A stretch of DNA of 64,000 nt. It comes from UBA1240 sp045599185. GTDB lineage: Bacteria > Spirochaetota > Spirochaetia > Treponematales > Treponemataceae. The notes under the pieces are model-generated. The model had not been told where the DNA came from, did not search any database, and saw only the letters and a program-made list of their open reading frames with translations. The DNA is taken from the NCBI GenBank assembly GCA_045599185.1, contig JAZRVO010000012.1, positions 1-64,000 of the forward strand, in the 5' to 3' direction. This document shows, one piece after another, positions 42,576-50,999 of this stretch (within the stretch, counting starts at the first letter, position 1; every line of letters starts with the position of its first letter). A program made the translations under genes and the position numbers.

Positions 42576-43466
42576 ATGAACAGTAAGCAGATTAACATTC
42601 TGGCAAGCCTGGGCTTAATTTTAACCGCCGCAATATGGGGTTTTGCCTTTGTTGTTGTAAAAGATTCACTTGATTTTGTACCACCCATTTACATGACGGC
42701 AATACGCTTTGCCATTGCAGGCATTGTACTGGCACTTATCCTTAACAGGCATCTTGCCGTAATAAACAGAAAATACATTCTACACGGAATTTTTACCGGC
42801 TTTCTGCTTGGAATGGGCTACATTACCCAGACCATTGGCTGCAACTTTACCACCGCCGGCAAAAATGCCTTTTTAACCACAATTTACGTAATTTTAATTC
42901 CTCTGTTCAGCTGGCCGCTTAACAAAAAACGGCCGGGCATAATAGTTTTCCTTTCCGCAATAATGGCACTAACGGGCATCGGGCTTCTGGCACTGCGGCA
43001 CGAAACAGGCGGCGGCTTCAGCATGAACTTTGGCGACGTGATGACCTTGATTTGCGGCGTTTTTTACGCACTTCACATAATTTTTACTGCGCGCCTTGGC
43101 AAAGACAAAAACATGCTGGTTTTTACGGCACTTCAGTTTTTAACGGCTTCACTTCTGGCATGGCTTTGCGCCCCGGTTTTTGACGGCGCCCTGCCCTTCC
43201 GCGACCTTGCCCAAAGCAAAGTTGTCGTTTCCATGCTTTATCTGGGGATTTTCAGTTCGCTTGTAGCATTCTGCCTTCAGAACATCTGCCTGAAATACAT
43301 GGAATCAAGCCTTGCGTCACTTTTCCTTTCGCTGGAATCCGTATTCGGCGTGCTGTTCAGCGCCATTTTTTTAAAAGAACGGATGAGCGCAGTGATGATT
43401 ATTGGCTGTATACTGATTTTTGCAGCAATAACAATTGCAGACCAGTTCAAGCCGAAAGAAAACTAA
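42576..43466 (+). CDS. DMT-family (EamA) membrane transporter
   Basis: A 296-residue drug/metabolite transporter superfamily protein with ten membrane segments in two EamA repeats (GFAFVVVKDSLDFVPPIYMTAIRFAIAGI near the N-terminus; SVFGVLFSAIFLKERMSAVMIIGCILIFAAI at the end). Function could be amino acid or metabolite export; substrate not predictable. The start has no ribosome site and lies eight bases after a -10 box. Codon use is like the surrounding genome. Confidence 0.85.
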   Translation: MNSKQINILASLGLILTAAIWGFAFVVVKDSLDFVPPIYMTAIRFAIAGIVLALILNRHLAVINRKYILHGIFTGFLLGMGYITQTIGCNFTTAGKNAFLTTIYVILIPLFSWPLNKKRPGIIVFLSAIMALTGIGLLALRHETGGGFSMNFGDVMTLICGVFYALHIIFTARLGKDKNMLVFTALQFLTASLLAWLCAPVFDGALPFRDLAQSKVVVSMLYLGIFSSLVAFCLQNICLKYMESSLASLFLSLESVFGVLFSAIFLKERMSAVMIIGCILIFAAITIADQFKPKEN

Positions 43467-43587
43467 TTTCAGCTAAAAAAATGCCCGGAATTTTTTAACA
43501 GCTCAAACTTCGAGTTTAAAATATTTGCCTGAAGGTTACTTTTCGTAAATTTTTCAAACTCCACATTCGGGAAAAACAGGTAAGCGA

Positions 43588-45003
43588 ATGCAGAAAAAAG
43601 ATTTAAGCACAATTGAAGAAAACAGGCTGTTCAGCAACCGCGACCTTATGCTGCTAATTTGGCCGCTTATAATTGAACAGCTTCTGGTGGTAACCGTAGG
43701 CCTTGCAGACACTTTAATGGTCTCTACCCTTGGAGAAACTGCAATTTCAGGCGTATCGCTGGTAGACAGCATAAACGTCCTGCTTTTTGGCATTTTTGCA
43801 GCCCTTGCTACAGGCGGCGCAGTCGTTGCGTCCCAGTACATTGGCAGAAGCGACTTAAAGCAGGCAGGAAAAACAGCCGTTCAGCTTATTTACACCATGC
43901 TTGGCCTTTCTGCCTTGATAACCCTTGTGTGCATTGTTTTTGCAGGTTCAATTTTGCATGCCATTTTTGGCGAAGTTGAAGCCAGAATTATGGAACAAAG
44001 CAAAACCTACTTTACCCTTACAATGATTTCGCTGCCAGCAATAGCAATTTACAATGCAATTGCAGCCCTTTTCCGCGCCCAGGGAAATTCAAAAGCGCCG
44101 ATGATTGCTTCGGTTATTACCAATATTGTAAACATTGGCGGCAACGCGGTTTGCATTTTTGGCCTGCACATGGGTGTTGAAGGCGTTGCAATACCAACGG
44201 TAATTTCGCGCATTGTGGCCTGCGCACTGCTGCTTTACTGGATGCTGGAAGAAAAACCTTACGAAGGGAAAGCCGCAATTTCTATAAAAAACACTTTTAA
44301 AGACAGGTTTGACGCTGATCTGGTAAAAAAAATACTGAAAATTGGCGTGCCCAACGGGCTGGAAAATAGCGTTTTTCAGATTGGAAAAATTCTGGTGCTT
44401 TCGCTTATGGCAACTTTTGGAACCAGCGCAATTGCGGCAAATGCGGCGGCGAACACAATTGCTTCAATTGAAGTTTTACCGGCAAGCTCAATAAACCTTG
44501 CTGTTTTAACCGTAGTTGGCCAGTGTGCAGGCTACGGCAACGATAAACAGACCGTTTACTACACAAAAAAAATGATGGTCATTGCCTTTGCTTCTATGTT
44601 TGTGTGGAACGTGCCGCTTTTAGTTTTCTGCTACAAAATTCTGGGCTTTTATCACTTAAGCAGCGACGCTACAAATTTGGCATGGCTTATGGCAATGATT
44701 CACGGAACGATGGGCATTTTAATATGGCCATGGTCGTTTACAATGCCAAACGCCCTGCGTGCAACCGGCGACGCTGCCTTTACCATGTGGGTTTCGCTCA
44801 TTTCCATGTGGCTGCTGCGCGTTGGCCTAAGCTACGCATTCAAATACACCCAGATGTTTGGGCTTTTACCGGCGCTTGGACTGGCACCGGTTTATGGCGC
44901 GGTTGGCGTATGGGTTGCCATGATTGTAGACTGGATTTTGCGTTCAAGCTTGTTTGTTCACCGTTTTGCAAGCGGCAAGTGGAAAACCAAAAAAGTTATT
45001 TAG
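43588..45003 (+). CDS. MATE-family efflux transporter
   Basis: A 471-residue multidrug and toxic-compound extrusion protein with about twelve membrane segments in two bundles. The family sequence LMLLIWPLIIEQLLVVTVGLADTLMVS is at residues 18-45, with the internal repeat AAITNIVNIGGNAVC-like SVITNIVNIGGNAVCIFG near 190. Likely Na+- or H+-driven export of cationic compounds. Ribosome site AGGT before ATG 43588. Separated by 120 bp from the DMT gene. Confidence 0.88.
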   Translation: MQKKDLSTIEENRLFSNRDLMLLIWPLIIEQLLVVTVGLADTLMVSTLGETAISGVSLVDSINVLLFGIFAALATGGAVVASQYIGRSDLKQAGKTAVQLIYTMLGLSALITLVCIVFAGSILHAIFGEVEARIMEQSKTYFTLTMISLPAIAIYNAIAALFRAQGNSKAPMIASVITNIVNIGGNAVCIFGLHMGVEGVAIPTVISRIVACALLLYWMLEEKPYEGKAAISIKNTFKDRFDADLVKKILKIGVPNGLENSVFQIGKILVLSLMATFGTSAIAANAAANTIASIEVLPASSINLAVLTVVGQCAGYGNDKQTVYYTKKMMVIAFASMFVWNVPLLVFCYKILGFYHLSSDATNLAWLMAMIHGTMGILIWPWSFTMPNALRATGDAAFTMWVSLISMWLLRVGLSYAFKYTQMFGLLPALGLAPVYGAVGVWVAMIVDWILRSSLFVHRFASGKWKTKKVI

Positions 45004-45052
45004 CTTCAATTTGACATACTGAACTTGCACGCCAGCAGCGTTTTTGGTTTTG

Positions 45053-45082
45053 TTGAACGAAAATTTACCGGTGTGTTATAAT
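45053..45082 (+). promoter_or_regulatory. mntP promoter
   Basis: -35 TTGAAC (45053-45058), 18-bp spacer, -10 TATAAT (45077-45082). A leader of about 50 bases and a GAGG ribosome site follow. No yybP-ykoY riboswitch fold is recognised in it. Confidence 0.7.
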
Positions 45083-45139
45083 TTTTGCGTTTTTCTGTCT
45101 GGTAAAAAACTTAAAATATTTTAACCCGTGAGGTTTTTT

Positions 45140-45712
45140 ATGGGAATTATTGAACTTTTTTTAATTGGAATTGGCCTTAGCATGGACGCTTTTGCAGTTT
45201 CGCTTTGCAAGGGCTTAAAAATGAAAAAACTTAACATCGGGCAGGGTGCAGTAATTGCCCTGTTTTTTGGCGGTTTTCAGGCACTGATGCCGGCGCTGGG
45301 CTGGTTTTTGGGCACGCGCTTTGAACGCCTTATAAGCAGTTTTGACCACTGGATTGCATTTGTACTGCTTGCATTTATTGGCGGAAAAATGGTTTACGAA
45401 GCCCTTACCGAAAAAGACGAAGAAAACGAAACCGGCGACGACAGGCTGGACATAAAAGAACTGTTCATAATGGCAGTTGCCACCAGCATTGACGCGCTGG
45501 CTGTTGGCATTACTTTTGCATTCCTTCAGGTAAACATTGGCTTTGCAGCCGCTTTAATCGGCTGCACAACCTTTGCCATTTCGTTTGGCGGCGTTGTAAT
45601 TGGTAATTTTTTTGGCGCAAAATACAAAAGCAAAGCAGAACTTGCAGGCGGCATAATTTTAGTGGGAATTGGCGTAAAAATTTTAATTGAACACGTCTTT
45701 TTTGGCGGCTGA
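45140..45712 (+). CDS. mntP: Manganese efflux pump MntP
   Basis: Exports Mn2+ across the inner membrane. The 190-residue, six-segment protein has both paired Asp motifs of the family: GLSMDAFAVSLCKG near residue 15 and TSIDALAVGITF near 120. ATG 45140 has TGAGG upstream; an ATG four codons earlier is not favoured. It is preceded by its own promoter and is followed after 38 bp by the sulfhydrylase gene, which has a separate promoter inside that gap. Confidence 0.92.
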   Translation: MGIIELFLIGIGLSMDAFAVSLCKGLKMKKLNIGQGAVIALFFGGFQALMPALGWFLGTRFERLISSFDHWIAFVLLAFIGGKMVYEALTEKDEENETGDDRLDIKELFIMAVATSIDALAVGITFAFLQVNIGFAAALIGCTTFAISFGGVVIGNFFGAKYKSKAELAGGIILVGIGVKILIEHVFFGG

Positions 45713-45741
45713 TTTACTAATTTTTGCAGATGCCCTATAAT
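45713..45741 (+). promoter_or_regulatory. Promoter of the O-acetylhomoserine sulfhydrylase gene
   Basis: -35 TTTACT (45713-45718), 17-bp spacer AATTTTTGCAGATGCCC, -10 TATAAT (45736-45741), nine bases before ATG 45751. The spacer differs at one base from that of the pepF promoter at 21395-21423. Confidence 0.75.
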
Positions 45742-45750
45742 TTTTCTACT

Positions 45751-47031
45751 ATGAAAATCGAAACAAAATGTTTACATTCCGGCTATACGCCTAAAAATGG
45801 TGAACCACGGGTAGTTCCTATCGTTCAAAGTACCACATACCGCTACGATTCATGCGAAGCCGTTGCTGATATATTTGATGACCCGACGCTTGGGGCAATT
45901 TATTCACGCTTTTACAACCCTACCTGCGACGCAGTAGAAAAGAAAATTGCTGACATGGAAGGCGGCGTAGGCTGCATGCTTACGTCCAGCGGTCAGGCCG
46001 CTTCGCTGCTTGCAATCCTGAACCTGTGCCAGGCCGGCGACAGTTTCATCAGCAGCACTTCAATTTACGGCGGAACAATCAACCTGTTCGGCTTTACGCT
46101 GAAAAAACTTGGCATTGAATGCATCTGGATTAAACCGGAATCGACCTACGAAGAAATTTGCGCAGCAATTAAACCAAACACAAAAGCCGTTTTTGGCGAA
46201 ACAATTGCAAACCCGGCCTTAACGGTTTTCAATTTTGAAGTATGGTCAAAAGCTGCCCACGACAACAACATTCCGCTGATTATTGACAACACTTTTGCAA
46301 CGCCTGTTTTGTGCCGCCCGATTGAATGGGGCGCAGACATTGTAATTCATTCTACAACAAAATACATGGAAGGCCATGCCGTTCAGGGCGGCGGCTGCAT
46401 TGTAGACAGCGGAAACTTTGACTGGGAAAAGGCTTATAAAGCAACCGGCAAATTTGCAGACATGGTAGAACCAGACGAAAGCTATCACGGCTTAAAATAC
46501 GTAGAAAAATATGGCAAGCTTGCCTACATTTTAAAAGCACGCTGCCAGCTTATGCGCGACTTCGGCTGTTTCCCGGCTGCACAAAGCGCATTCTACTTAA
46601 ACCTTGGCCTTGAAACTTTGCCGGTTCGCATGGAACGCGTATGTGCAAACGGCCTTGCAGTTGCAGAATACTTTAAGAAAAGCGACAAAATTGCAAGCGT
46701 AACTTACCCAGGCCTTAAGGACAACCCTTACCACGCCATGGCACAGAAATATCTGCCAAAAGGCTGCTGCGGTGTTGTTTCCATCAGCATTAAGGGCGGA
46801 CGCGCCGCCGCAATGCGCTTTATGGATGCGCTGAAACTTGCCAGCGACGAAGTACACGTTGCAGACATCCGCACCTGCGTTTTGCACCCGGCAAGCGCAA
46901 CCCACCGCCAGCTGAACGACGAACAGCTTGCCGCAGCCGGTATTGACGGCGGTCTGGTTCGCTTTAGCTGTGGTATTGAACACATTGACGACATTCTTGC
47001 AGACGTTGAACAGGCACTTAAAGCAATTTAA
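45751..47031 (+). CDS. O-acetylhomoserine (thiol)-lyase / sulfhydrylase
   Basis: A 426-residue PLP enzyme of the Cys/Met metabolism family that makes homocysteine from O-acetylhomoserine and sulfide. MetY-type features: MLTSSGQAASLLAILNL near 85, the long insert region AYKATGKFADMVEPDESYHGLKY typical of the sulfhydrylase branch, and the PLP Lys in IVIHSTTKYMEGHAVQGGG near 210. The ATG at 45751 begins the conserved sequence. In-frame TTG and ATG codons upstream (MQMPY...) lie within the promoter. There is no ribosome site. Two terminators follow. Confidence 0.93.
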   Translation: MKIETKCLHSGYTPKNGEPRVVPIVQSTTYRYDSCEAVADIFDDPTLGAIYSRFYNPTCDAVEKKIADMEGGVGCMLTSSGQAASLLAILNLCQAGDSFISSTSIYGGTINLFGFTLKKLGIECIWIKPESTYEEICAAIKPNTKAVFGETIANPALTVFNFEVWSKAAHDNNIPLIIDNTFATPVLCRPIEWGADIVIHSTTKYMEGHAVQGGGCIVDSGNFDWEKAYKATGKFADMVEPDESYHGLKYVEKYGKLAYILKARCQLMRDFGCFPAAQSAFYLNLGLETLPVRMERVCANGLAVAEYFKKSDKIASVTYPGLKDNPYHAMAQKYLPKGCCGVVSISIKGGRAAAMRFMDALKLASDEVHVADIRTCVLHPASATHRQLNDEQLAAAGIDGGLVRFSCGIEHIDDILADVEQALKAI

Positions 47032-47061
47032 AGCCTTTATAAACTGAACGCAAAGCAAAAC

Positions 47062-47100
47062 GCCCCGGTGCTTTTAAAAGTGCCGGGGCATTTTATTTTT
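47062..47100 (+). terminator. Terminator of the sulfhydrylase gene
   Basis: GCCCCGGTGCTTTT pairs with AAAAGTGCCGGGGC with two mismatches; T-rich tail. Confidence 0.8.
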
Positions 47101-47122
47101 CAGTTTTGCCGCAAATAAACGC

Positions 47123-47175
47123 AAAAAAAAGCAAAGCCCAAAGCATTTTTATTTTGCCCCGGGCTTTGCTTTTTT
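47123..47175 (-). terminator. Terminator of the nuclease gene (minus) and second for the plus strand
   Basis: AAAAAAAGCAAAGCCC pairs with GGGCTTTGCTTTTTT around a short loop; A-run and T-run on either side make it bidirectional. Confidence 0.85.
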
Positions 47176-47210
47176 CATTCTGTTCAGCCTGTTAAAAAAA
47201 CAAACTTTGT

Positions 47211-48212
47211 CTATTTGAACCAGAAATCCAGATCGTAGGCGCTTTCAAGCTTGGCTTCAATGTCATCGTCAAGGTCTGCAAAAAAGTCAATGTTAGTTCG
47301 CTTTTCTACGGCATCAACAGTAGTAACATAATCTTTAATTTCGCCCTCAAGCTTTTCGTTTGCCATAATAAACCCAATTGCCGACCATCTGTCATCGTCG
47401 GTATGGGCAAGAATAACCTTGTAATAATATTCTGGAACGGCAATTTTGTTCTTCTTGCCGATTGTCGGGTAATTGTCTTTTTCTAGAATAGGGCCGCTTG
47501 TTATGTAAACCGTACCGAATTCGCCGGCCCAGTCGCGTACCTGTTCTTCAAGTTCCTTCCACATACCGCGGTTAAAAGCACCGGCCTGCGGGCTCATATT
47601 GCTGAAATAAAAAGATTCGCTCATTGCCTGTGCGTCCCACCAAAGGTTTGCAGCCGGAACAAGATGTCCGCGGTCATAACCCGAACCTTTGTAATCGGCA
47701 AGGGTTGCAGTTCCGGTAGAAACGCCCGGGTCTTCCCTGAAGTCGTCTGTGCGGTTTACAACTTTTTTAAGCTTGTCACGGGTAAGGCAGTCGGCAGACC
47801 ATTCGGCCTGTTCGTAGGATTCGCGGTAGCAAAGGCTGTAGCCCAAATAATCGCGGTATTCGTGGTCCGGTTCGTTTACGCGTGCCGGATAAAGCATTCC
47901 TTTTGGGGTTACGCCCGTTACGGTGCTTGCCCCGGAACCAGTGCCGGTTTTTTGCGCACCGGCTGAACCTGCTGAACCAGTATCAGTACCGGAAGTGGTT
48001 TCAACCGGCAGTCCTAAAACCTGTGCAACTTCCGGAAAATATTCCTGCAGTACGCTTGGGCAGTATCTGTAAAGAACGAAAATTAACGCCAGAGTTAATA
48101 CAAAGGTTATTATTTTTTTAGCAATTGAATTTTTTCCCTTTGTATTCTTACTGCCAGTTTTGCTTTTTGCACTGGAAGTGCTGGATTTTTTTACTTGCTT
48201 TTTTTCTGCCAT
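47211..48212 (-). CDS. DNA/RNA non-specific endonuclease (NUC1 family), membrane-anchored
   Basis: A 333-residue nuclease. The Lys/Ser-rich cytoplasmic tail (about 1-30) precedes one membrane segment (about 31-52), then a Gly/Ser/Thr-rich linker (70-95) and the beta-beta-alpha-Me nuclease domain with DRGHLVPAANLWWDAQA, catalytic His about 183, and the metal Asn in the following MSPQAGAFNRGMWKELE. Such enzymes cleave DNA and RNA and are often exported or surface-tethered, used for nutrient DNA or competence. The start has no unusual feature; the gene is flanked by terminators. Confidence 0.9.
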   Translation of the reverse strand: MAEKKQVKKSSTSSAKSKTGSKNTKGKNSIAKKIITFVLTLALIFVLYRYCPSVLQEYFPEVAQVLGLPVETTSGTDTGSAGSAGAQKTGTGSGASTVTGVTPKGMLYPARVNEPDHEYRDYLGYSLCYRESYEQAEWSADCLTRDKLKKVVNRTDDFREDPGVSTGTATLADYKGSGYDRGHLVPAANLWWDAQAMSESFYFSNMSPQAGAFNRGMWKELEEQVRDWAGEFGTVYITSGPILEKDNYPTIGKKNKIAVPEYYYKVILAHTDDDRWSAIGFIMANEKLEGEIKDYVTTVDAVEKRTNIDFFADLDDDIEAKLESAYDLDFWFK

Positions 48213-48345
48213 ATTTCCTCCCTTATGAAACGCAGAATTTTATGGCCTGCAAATGACAGAACCATTGGTGAAATGTTTTTTTCACTTTTACAGATGCAAC
48301 TATTTTTTTCAGCACTTTTTGTGTTTTTGTTTTTATTCGTGCGGA
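48213..48345. other. Intergenic, no gene seen
   Basis: Start-side spacer of the nuclease gene; AT-rich with a TTTGTG tract. Nothing else identified. Confidence 0.5.
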
Positions 48346-48392
48346 GGGTTTAATACCCCGACGCTTGCGTCGTAACAAGGGGTATTAAACCC
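48346..48392. repeat. Nested hairpin element 1 (GGGTTTAATACCCC type)
   Basis: Outer arms GGGTTTAATACCCC (48346-48359) and GGGGTATTAAACCC (48379-48392) are perfect. The loop contains a GACGC/GCGTC stem. An IS-end or REP-like unit is likely. Confidence 0.9.
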
Positions 48393-48414
48393 GACTGCAA
48401 CTACCTATTAAGAA

Positions 48415-48448
48415 CAACATACCTCGCTGCTTGCGGCAAGGTATGTTG
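48415..48448. repeat. Nested hairpin element 2 (CAACATACC type)
   Basis: Arms CAACATACC (48415-48423) and GGTATGTTG (48440-48448) enclose a CTGC-TTGC-GGC-like inner stem. The architecture matches element 1, with an unrelated arm sequence but the same TTGCG loop. Confidence 0.85.
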
Positions 48449-48546
48449 ATTGAAAATACAAAGAACCTGCCGCGCAAAATCCAGCCCCGGAACAGAATCA
48501 GTGGCTTAAAAACTTTGCAGGGCATTTTCACGCAGCAAAGTTTCTG

Positions 48547-49713
48547 CTATTGGATGCAGGCTTCTGCGCCTTTATCGTACCGGGCGGCATCATTTACAAT
48601 AATGCGTACAATCGGTTCAGTTCTTTCTATTATAATAGGAAAATTTTCAGGACTCAGCAAATGTGCCTCGCCGTCCATCTGAACCAGTATTTTTCTGTCG
48701 TATTCAATTGAAAGCTTTTCGGCACTGGCAAGAACGACCTGCTTTAAGCCGGCGTGTTCTCCATTTTTCACCTTTTCTTTTACTGCCATTTTTTTCAGCA
48801 GGCTCATCTTTTTGGCAACGCAAACATTGTTGTCGTCCGGCAGAATTTTCTGCTTACTGCCATAAGTACGGTGACCCGAAACGCCAAGCAGGGCATATTC
48901 TATGCCGGTTTCAAGGGTCTGCAAGATTTCTCCGTTTTTGCCAAGCATGGTAATTTTTGCCATGCCCGGCTTGTAAATTGCGCCGTAAAAAATGCAGGCC
49001 AAATCAATCCATATTTTGTAAAAATCACCGGGAAAAACATTTTTCGTCCGGTTTGTCATGTGCGTAATAAAGGCATCGATGCCAATGCTTGCAATGTTGA
49101 ACGAATACCACGGCGGATTTTTTGAAAGACTGTCGTAACCGGCAAGGGACGGCAGCTGACCGGCATTTGAACAGTTAACCCGCACTGCACGCTGCAAGGC
49201 AAAATGGCTGTCGTTTACCAAAAGATTAAGACACTGTTCCAAATCGTCGCCGTCTGCACCATCGTTGCCAGTGCCAAATGGCAGGCGCAGCACCGTAAGG
49301 CGCTTTTTTATTGTTTCTTCGTATTCGCCTTTCAATTCAAAGGCAATCTGGGCTAAAGTGGTCTGAACTTCCAGAAAAGTTCCGTCGCCGCCGGCAGCAA
49401 CCAGCAGATACTCTTTCTGAAGGTTTTCTTCAAGGCAGGCTTCCTTTACAATATTCTGTACAAAGTGTTTTGTCTTTCCGGCACCTTCCGTTGGGTAAAC
49501 CGTGGCATTAAAACCGGCGCACTGGCCGGGCATTTGGGCGGCTTTTTGGCTGAAAAGCTGCAAAACCTGCTGATGCTGCAAATTTATTTTTGGCCGGGTA
49601 AAACCGCCGGCAACCGGGTTTGCAATAACAATCATCTGTAAATTTTTGCCAGCCCAAAGGCGGCAGCTTTTTACAATCGGCTCAAGGCAAGAAGACAAAT
49701 CGAAAGCGTTCAT
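48547..49713 (-). CDS. Diacylglycerol/lipid kinase family protein
   Basis: A 388-residue DAGK-catalytic-domain protein. The fold is shown by VIANPVAGGFTRPK near residue 30, VAAGGDGTFLEVQ near 110 (GGDGT nucleotide loop) and RLPFGTGNDGADGDD near 145. The C-terminal lid resembles YegS/BmrU lipid kinases. It probably phosphorylates diacylglycerol or a related lipid. The ATG at 49713 has no ribosome site; TTTACA-18-TATACT ends seven bases upstream. A longer frame (to 49827) overlaps that promoter. Flanked by hairpin elements downstream. Confidence 0.85.
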   Translation of the reverse strand: MNAFDLSSCLEPIVKSCRLWAGKNLQMIVIANPVAGGFTRPKINLQHQQVLQLFSQKAAQMPGQCAGFNATVYPTEGAGKTKHFVQNIVKEACLEENLQKEYLLVAAGGDGTFLEVQTTLAQIAFELKGEYEETIKKRLTVLRLPFGTGNDGADGDDLEQCLNLLVNDSHFALQRAVRVNCSNAGQLPSLAGYDSLSKNPPWYSFNIASIGIDAFITHMTNRTKNVFPGDFYKIWIDLACIFYGAIYKPGMAKITMLGKNGEILQTLETGIEYALLGVSGHRTYGSKQKILPDDNNVCVAKKMSLLKKMAVKEKVKNGEHAGLKQVVLASAEKLSIEYDRKILVQMDGEAHLLSPENFPIIIERTEPIVRIIVNDAARYDKGAEACIQ

Positions 49714-49720
49714 TGGTTTA

Positions 49721-49750
49721 AGTATACAAGGGCTGGCACAAATTTGTAAA
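49721..49750 (-). promoter_or_regulatory. Promoter of the lipid kinase gene
   Basis: On the minus strand, -35 TTTACA (49745-49750), 18-bp spacer, -10 TATACT (49721-49726), seven bases before the ATG at 49713; no ribosome site. Confidence 0.75.
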
Positions 49751-49977
49751 TTATGTTTAGAAAAAATTAGTAATTCATGCAAATCCGGCCTCGCACAAAA
49801 AAAATGAAATTTTGCAGGCAACAGCAATTACGGAAAAAAAACAGCTTCTTGCAAAGAAAAAAAAGTATACAATTTTCATCTTTTTATAAAACTATCTTTC
49901 AAACTTGACACCAAATACAACACCATGATATGCAATATGGATAAACCTAAACTTGCAAATTAAGGTAGTGAAGAAAA

Positions 49978-50877
49978 ATGAAAAAACTGGTATTTTTTTG
50001 TTTGCTGTTGCTGGCAGCGGCAAGCGCATTTAGTTTCGATTACGACAAGGAAAATTTTTCAGTTTTACTGGACATTGAAACAGGCTTGTTTTTTTATGAA
50101 GACAACGCCTATGTTATTGGTTTCGACGGAAAATTATGGAAAGACAAACGACCTGAAAAACTGACGGACGAATACGGCTATACTTCATTCATGCATAAAA
50201 ATAACCCGTATTATGAAAACAGCAAAATTAAGGCTTTTTATTTTTTGGATTTGCGTGGTGTCATAATTTCTGTACCATTTATAGAAAACCGGACGTTAAA
50301 TGAATCAATGCAGGACCTGTTCAAGAATGTTTATGGCGGCGTTGAAAAAATAAAGGCATCTTCCGAACTTGTAGAAAATTCAAAATCAGGGAAAATAATT
50401 TATTCAGCAAAAAATGTTCTTACCCTCGGTTCCGAAAAAGAAACTGGTTATTTCTTTTGTCCTTTAGGAGCTCCATGGGTTCCGGATATTTCCAAAGACA
50501 AAGAACCTTTCATTGATTTTGAATTGATACAGGAAAGAAGTTCCGTTCACATATTGCCGGGCTTTGTTGATTTTTCGCGCAAGCACTTGTGGAAACAGAA
50601 TGCACGGCCGAAGACTATCGAAGTTATAAATCTGGACAATTCAAAAAGCCTTGGAAAATACACGATAAAAGACAGAATTGATTTTACAAGCATAGATTTG
50701 CCGGAACCGGTGAAGAATGTAAGAATCAAATTTATTGATTTCTATCCGGGAACAAAATATCAGGATCCTTGCGTTTCTTCAATTTATTTTGGAAACGACA
50801 GATGGCCGTACAAAGGAGATTACAGCAAGAAAACCTTTGAAGAAGGCGGATATTTTTACCAAAACTTAAATAAATAA
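49978..50877 (+). CDS. Exported protein with NADase-type glycan-binding-like C-terminal domain
   Basis: A 299-residue protein with a cleavable signal peptide (KKLVFFCLLLLAAASAFS). The C-terminal 150 residues follow the pattern of discoidin-like NADase-type glycan-binding domains: PWVPDISKD, FELIQERSSVHILPGFVD, ARPKTIEVINLD and the ending TKYQDPCVSSIYFGN. The N-terminal half is unassigned. Probably exported and binding a surface glycan. Low-GC codon use suggests recent transfer. An AGGTAGTG-like ribosome site precedes the ATG. First gene of an AT-rich island. Confidence 0.7.
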   Translation: MKKLVFFCLLLLAAASAFSFDYDKENFSVLLDIETGLFFYEDNAYVIGFDGKLWKDKRPEKLTDEYGYTSFMHKNNPYYENSKIKAFYFLDLRGVIISVPFIENRTLNESMQDLFKNVYGGVEKIKASSELVENSKSGKIIYSAKNVLTLGSEKETGYFFCPLGAPWVPDISKDKEPFIDFELIQERSSVHILPGFVDFSRKHLWKQNARPKTIEVINLDNSKSLGKYTIKDRIDFTSIDLPEPVKNVRIKFIDFYPGTKYQDPCVSSIYFGNDRWPYKGDYSKKTFEEGGYFYQNLNK

Positions 50878-50999
50878 AAAGCGTCCGGTATCTTTTGGAG
50901 GCATATAAAAATATCAATGGAAGGATTTGGTTTTCTGCGCAATTCCCGTTGTTCCCGTGCCGGGCAATTTTTTAAACAGAAAAACAGACGGAGAAGTGT

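Noticed and set aside
45060..45139. Manganese riboswitch (yybP-ykoY) before mntP
   Set aside because: The leader is only about 50 bases and the conserved core sequence was not seen.
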